A stretch of DNA of 64,000 nucleotides from an uncultured Collinsella sp. (GTDB lineage: Bacteria > Actinomycetota > Coriobacteriia > Coriobacteriales > Coriobacteriaceae): contig USAJ01000008.1 in assembly GCA_900552685.1 (NCBI GenBank), positions 3,465 through 67,464 of the forward strand, in the 5' to 3' direction. Below are positions 62,293-64,000 of the stretch, in pieces. The notes beneath the pieces are model-generated. The model did not search any database and was not told the DNA's origin. It was given only the letters and a program-made list of their open reading frames with translations. Within the stretch, counting starts at the first letter, position 1; every line of letters begins with the position of its first letter. The translations under genes and the position numbers were made by a program.

Positions 62293-63201
62293 TCACGCAA
62301 CAGCTTTTGCGCAAAGAGCGTGATTAACAATATCATGAAGCAATAAATAGAGATTGATATCAGCGATTCCAAGTTTGTTTTTCTTGTTAGACGTTACATA
62401 CAAGATTCCCATAATTGAATTACTCGAACCGTCCCGCGCAACAAGTCTAGAAATCATCATGCAACGATCATCGGATCCGAAATGCTTGGAATTGACGTCG
62501 TTATCCAACTGCCCACAGTCTCTGGCTTTTTCAACATCGGGGCAAAGCATGACGATATCATTTGACAGCTCTTTGTCGTGCAGCATAATCACGAGTTTGC
62601 TATCCATTGAAAGTGGCCGGGTATGTTGAAATCTCGTCCCATTCAATGTCCCTCCCCTAGCCACCGTTGCGTAGCCAACTTCATGATCCGACTTTCCGGG
62701 ACGCGCAAGCCTAATAGCGCAGCCTATTCCGGCCTTTGGGCGAAAAATTGAAAAACAGGAGGCGACACCATCACAGCAGATAGTTGCCAATTCACCTAAA
62801 TTAACATCAGGATTTTGAGTCTGATTCTCAACTTGGTAGTTAAGACTCTGAAGTTTATCGAGCACACTCACATAGCGAAAGCCCTGCCTAATTGAACGCA
62901 CGGCAATCCATGCTACAACCAAACAAATTACGACAAGCAAAAATGTAAATAATTCTTTAGTCACATAAGATCCAAGGTAATCAAGGATCCAAGGAAGTTT
63001 TCCATCAGTTAGTAGCTTTTCTGCAAGAAGAGAAGCCGCCCCAGCAAATAGTCCACCGAAGCCCATTTTCTTTACGACGTCCAGAATCACTAGAGGCATA
63101 CCTCTATTGAGCCCTACACTGTAAAAACGAAAACAGGAATACTCGCGCTTCCCTCGTTTACCGTAGTGCATCCAATCTTCAAAAGAGTATCCATCAATCA
63201 T
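62293..63201 (-). CDS. Two-helix membrane protein with a GAF-like C-terminal domain
   Basis: A 302-aa protein. Two membrane segments (about residues 48-65 and 84-102; LFTFLLVVICLVVAWIAV is the second) precede a cytoplasmic domain of about 180 residues. That domain has a GAF-like pattern, with a C-terminal GILYVTSNKKNKLGIADINL segment. Such proteins sense a small molecule at the membrane, but no ligand is evident. GGAGG lies before the ATG. It is the first gene of the AT-rich island in transcription order and abuts the GC-rich rfbD gene. Confidence 0.6.
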   Translation of the reverse strand: MIDGYSFEDWMHYGKRGKREYSCFRFYSVGLNRGMPLVILDVVKKMGFGGLFAGAASLLAEKLLTDGKLPWILDYLGSYVTKELFTFLLVVICLVVAWIAVRSIRQGFRYVSVLDKLQSLNYQVENQTQNPDVNLGELATICCDGVASCFSIFRPKAGIGCAIRLARPGKSDHEVGYATVARGGTLNGTRFQHTRPLSMDSKLVIMLHDKELSNDIVMLCPDVEKARDCGQLDNDVNSKHFGSDDRCMMISRLVARDGSSNSIMGILYVTSNKKNKLGIADINLYLLLHDIVNHALCAKAVA

Positions 63202-63230
63202 GCCATCGCCTCCCGCCGCTACAATTTATA

Positions 63231-64000
63231 TTAAAGCTTTGTGAGGTACTCCCCCAGCTCCTCCTCCCAATCGGGCATGCGGAAACCGACCGACTCGAGC
63301 CTGGACAGGTCGAGCGCGGAGTGGACCGGGCGCGGGGCGATGGGACCCTCGGCGCCGGCGTAGTAGTCGGCGGTCGATACCGGCACGACCCTCTCCCCGT
63401 TGCCGTTGGCGGCCTCGAAGACGGCGCGGGCGATATCGGCCCAGGACCTCACGGCGCCGGAGCCCGTGCAGTCGTAGGTGCCGTAGGGGGCGTGCGTCCC
63501 CAGCACGTGGAAGATGGCGGCAGCCATGTCGCGCGTGAAGGTCAGGCGGCCCAGCTGGTCGTCCACGACGGTGACCTGCGCAAGGCCGTCCTCGGGGTCG
63601 GCGACGCGGTCGGAGAGTCCCTTCATGGTCTTCACGAAGTTGTGCCCCTCGCCGATGACCCAGGAGCTGCGCATGATGTAGTGGCGGGGGCACCCCGCCA
63701 CGGCGATGTCGCCGGCGGCCTTGGTCTGTCCGTAGACGGACAGCGGGCTGAGGGGCTCGTCCTCGGTGTGGACCTCGGCCGTGCCGTCGAAGACGTAGTC
63801 GGAGGACACGTGGACCAGGGTGATGCCGTGCTCGGCGCAGGTGCGGGCGAGAAGCGCCGGGCCGGTTGCGTTGGCCTTCCAGGCGGTCACGCGGCCCTCG
63901 GGGGTCTCCGCTTTATCCACGGCCGTGTAGGCGCCGCAGTTGATGACGGTGCCGTAGAGCGACCAGTCGTACTGTGCGTAGGCGTCCGGGTCGGACATGT
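63231..64000 (-). CDS. rfbD: dTDP-4-dehydrorhamnose reductase (RfbD), 5'-truncated by window edge
   Basis: An SDR-type enzyme that makes dTDP-L-rhamnose in the last step of nucleotide-sugar synthesis. Visible are INCGAYTAVDKAE, VHVSSDYVFDG (catalytic region), SVYGQTKAAGD (Tyr-x3-Lys) and IMRSSWVIGEG. About 256 codons are seen and the frame is still open at the window end (the codon before the first ATG, 63998, is GAC). The N-terminal NAD site lies outside. Sequence is clearly GC-richer than the island beside it, marking the core boundary. In some Coriobacteriia this domain is fused to RfbC upstream. Confidence 0.93.
   Translation of the reverse strand, partial: MSDPDAYAQYDWSLYGTVINCGAYTAVDKAETPEGRVTAWKANATGPALLARTCAEHGITLVHVSSDYVFDGTAEVHTEDEPLSPLSVYGQTKAAGDIAVAGCPRHYIMRSSWVIGEGHNFVKTMKGLSDRVADPEDGLAQVTVVDDQLGRLTFTRDMAAAIFHVLGTHAPYGTYDCTGSGAVRSWADIARAVFEAANGNGERVVPVSTADYYAGAEGPIAPRPVHSALDLSRLESVGFRMPDWEEELGEYLTKL

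Noticed and set aside
47000..63230. CRISPR array or integrase in the island
   Set aside because: No regularly spaced direct repeats and no recombinase or transposase motifs were seen.

Overview
The window looks like a chromosomal contig from a high-GC Gram-positive anaerobe of the Coriobacteriia, most likely Collinsella or a close relative. This is inferred from GC-rich codon use, from gene order (asp23/DAK2/recG/.../rpmF/plsX/acpP/rnc/smc/ftsY/ffh and rimP/nusA/infB/.../dnaG/rpoD) and from short palindromic intergenic repeats. No database search was possible.

Positions 1-8905 hold the end of a glycerol-dehydrogenase-family gene, a DUF523 gene, ftsH, a cobalamin adenosyltransferase gene with an in-frame stop just after its start codon, a MATE exporter, a TrmH-type rRNA methyltransferase, the thyA-folA pair, and an unusual DUF134-NifX fusion with a His/Cys-rich tail behind two palindromic sites. 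Positions 9022-23892 form a long minus-strand array: asp23, a DAK2 (FakA-like) gene, recG, rsmD, coaD, a coiled-coil gene, DUF177, rpmF, plsX, acpP, rnc, smc, ftsY and ffh. It links acyl-phosphate and phospholipid precursor supply, ribosome maturation, chromosome segregation and the signal recognition particle pathway. Two identical tRNA-Asn genes follow (24087-24270). Positions 24431-35951 form a second long minus-strand array, rimP-nusA-infB-rbfA-nrnA-truB-ribF-dnaG-rpoD. It is driven by a clear sigma-70-type promoter whose leader contains a terminator hairpin. leuS, guaB and a ModE-like regulator gene come next.

Positions 41231-46521 carry a PLP-fold protein without the usual catalytic lysine motif and a sucrose operon (ScrR repressor, sucrose PTS EIIBC, GH32 hydrolase) with LacI-type operators. 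Upstream of scrR lie a DUF4956 membrane-protein remnant that runs in frame into ScrR and the C-terminal stub of a VTC-domain (polyphosphate polymerase-like) gene.

Positions ~47450-63230 are visibly AT-richer and form a defence island inserted into, or replacing, that VTC locus. In transcription order it contains a small membrane/GAF-like module, Gabija (GajA + GajB), a possible ATPase/DUF4393/HEPN-like three-gene unit, a DUF2188 gene, an RloA/RloB (AbiL-type) pair, and an AAA ATPase plus a truncated TOPRIM-like partner. The ATPase of that last pair has its ribosome binding site inside a perfect 22-bp hairpin. GC-rich core sequence returns at 63231 with a dTDP-4-dehydrorhamnose reductase gene that runs off the window. 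The most promising new biology is the ATPase/DUF4393/HEPN-like cluster (52431-56835) and the structured non-coding elements upstream of the island's ATPase genes.
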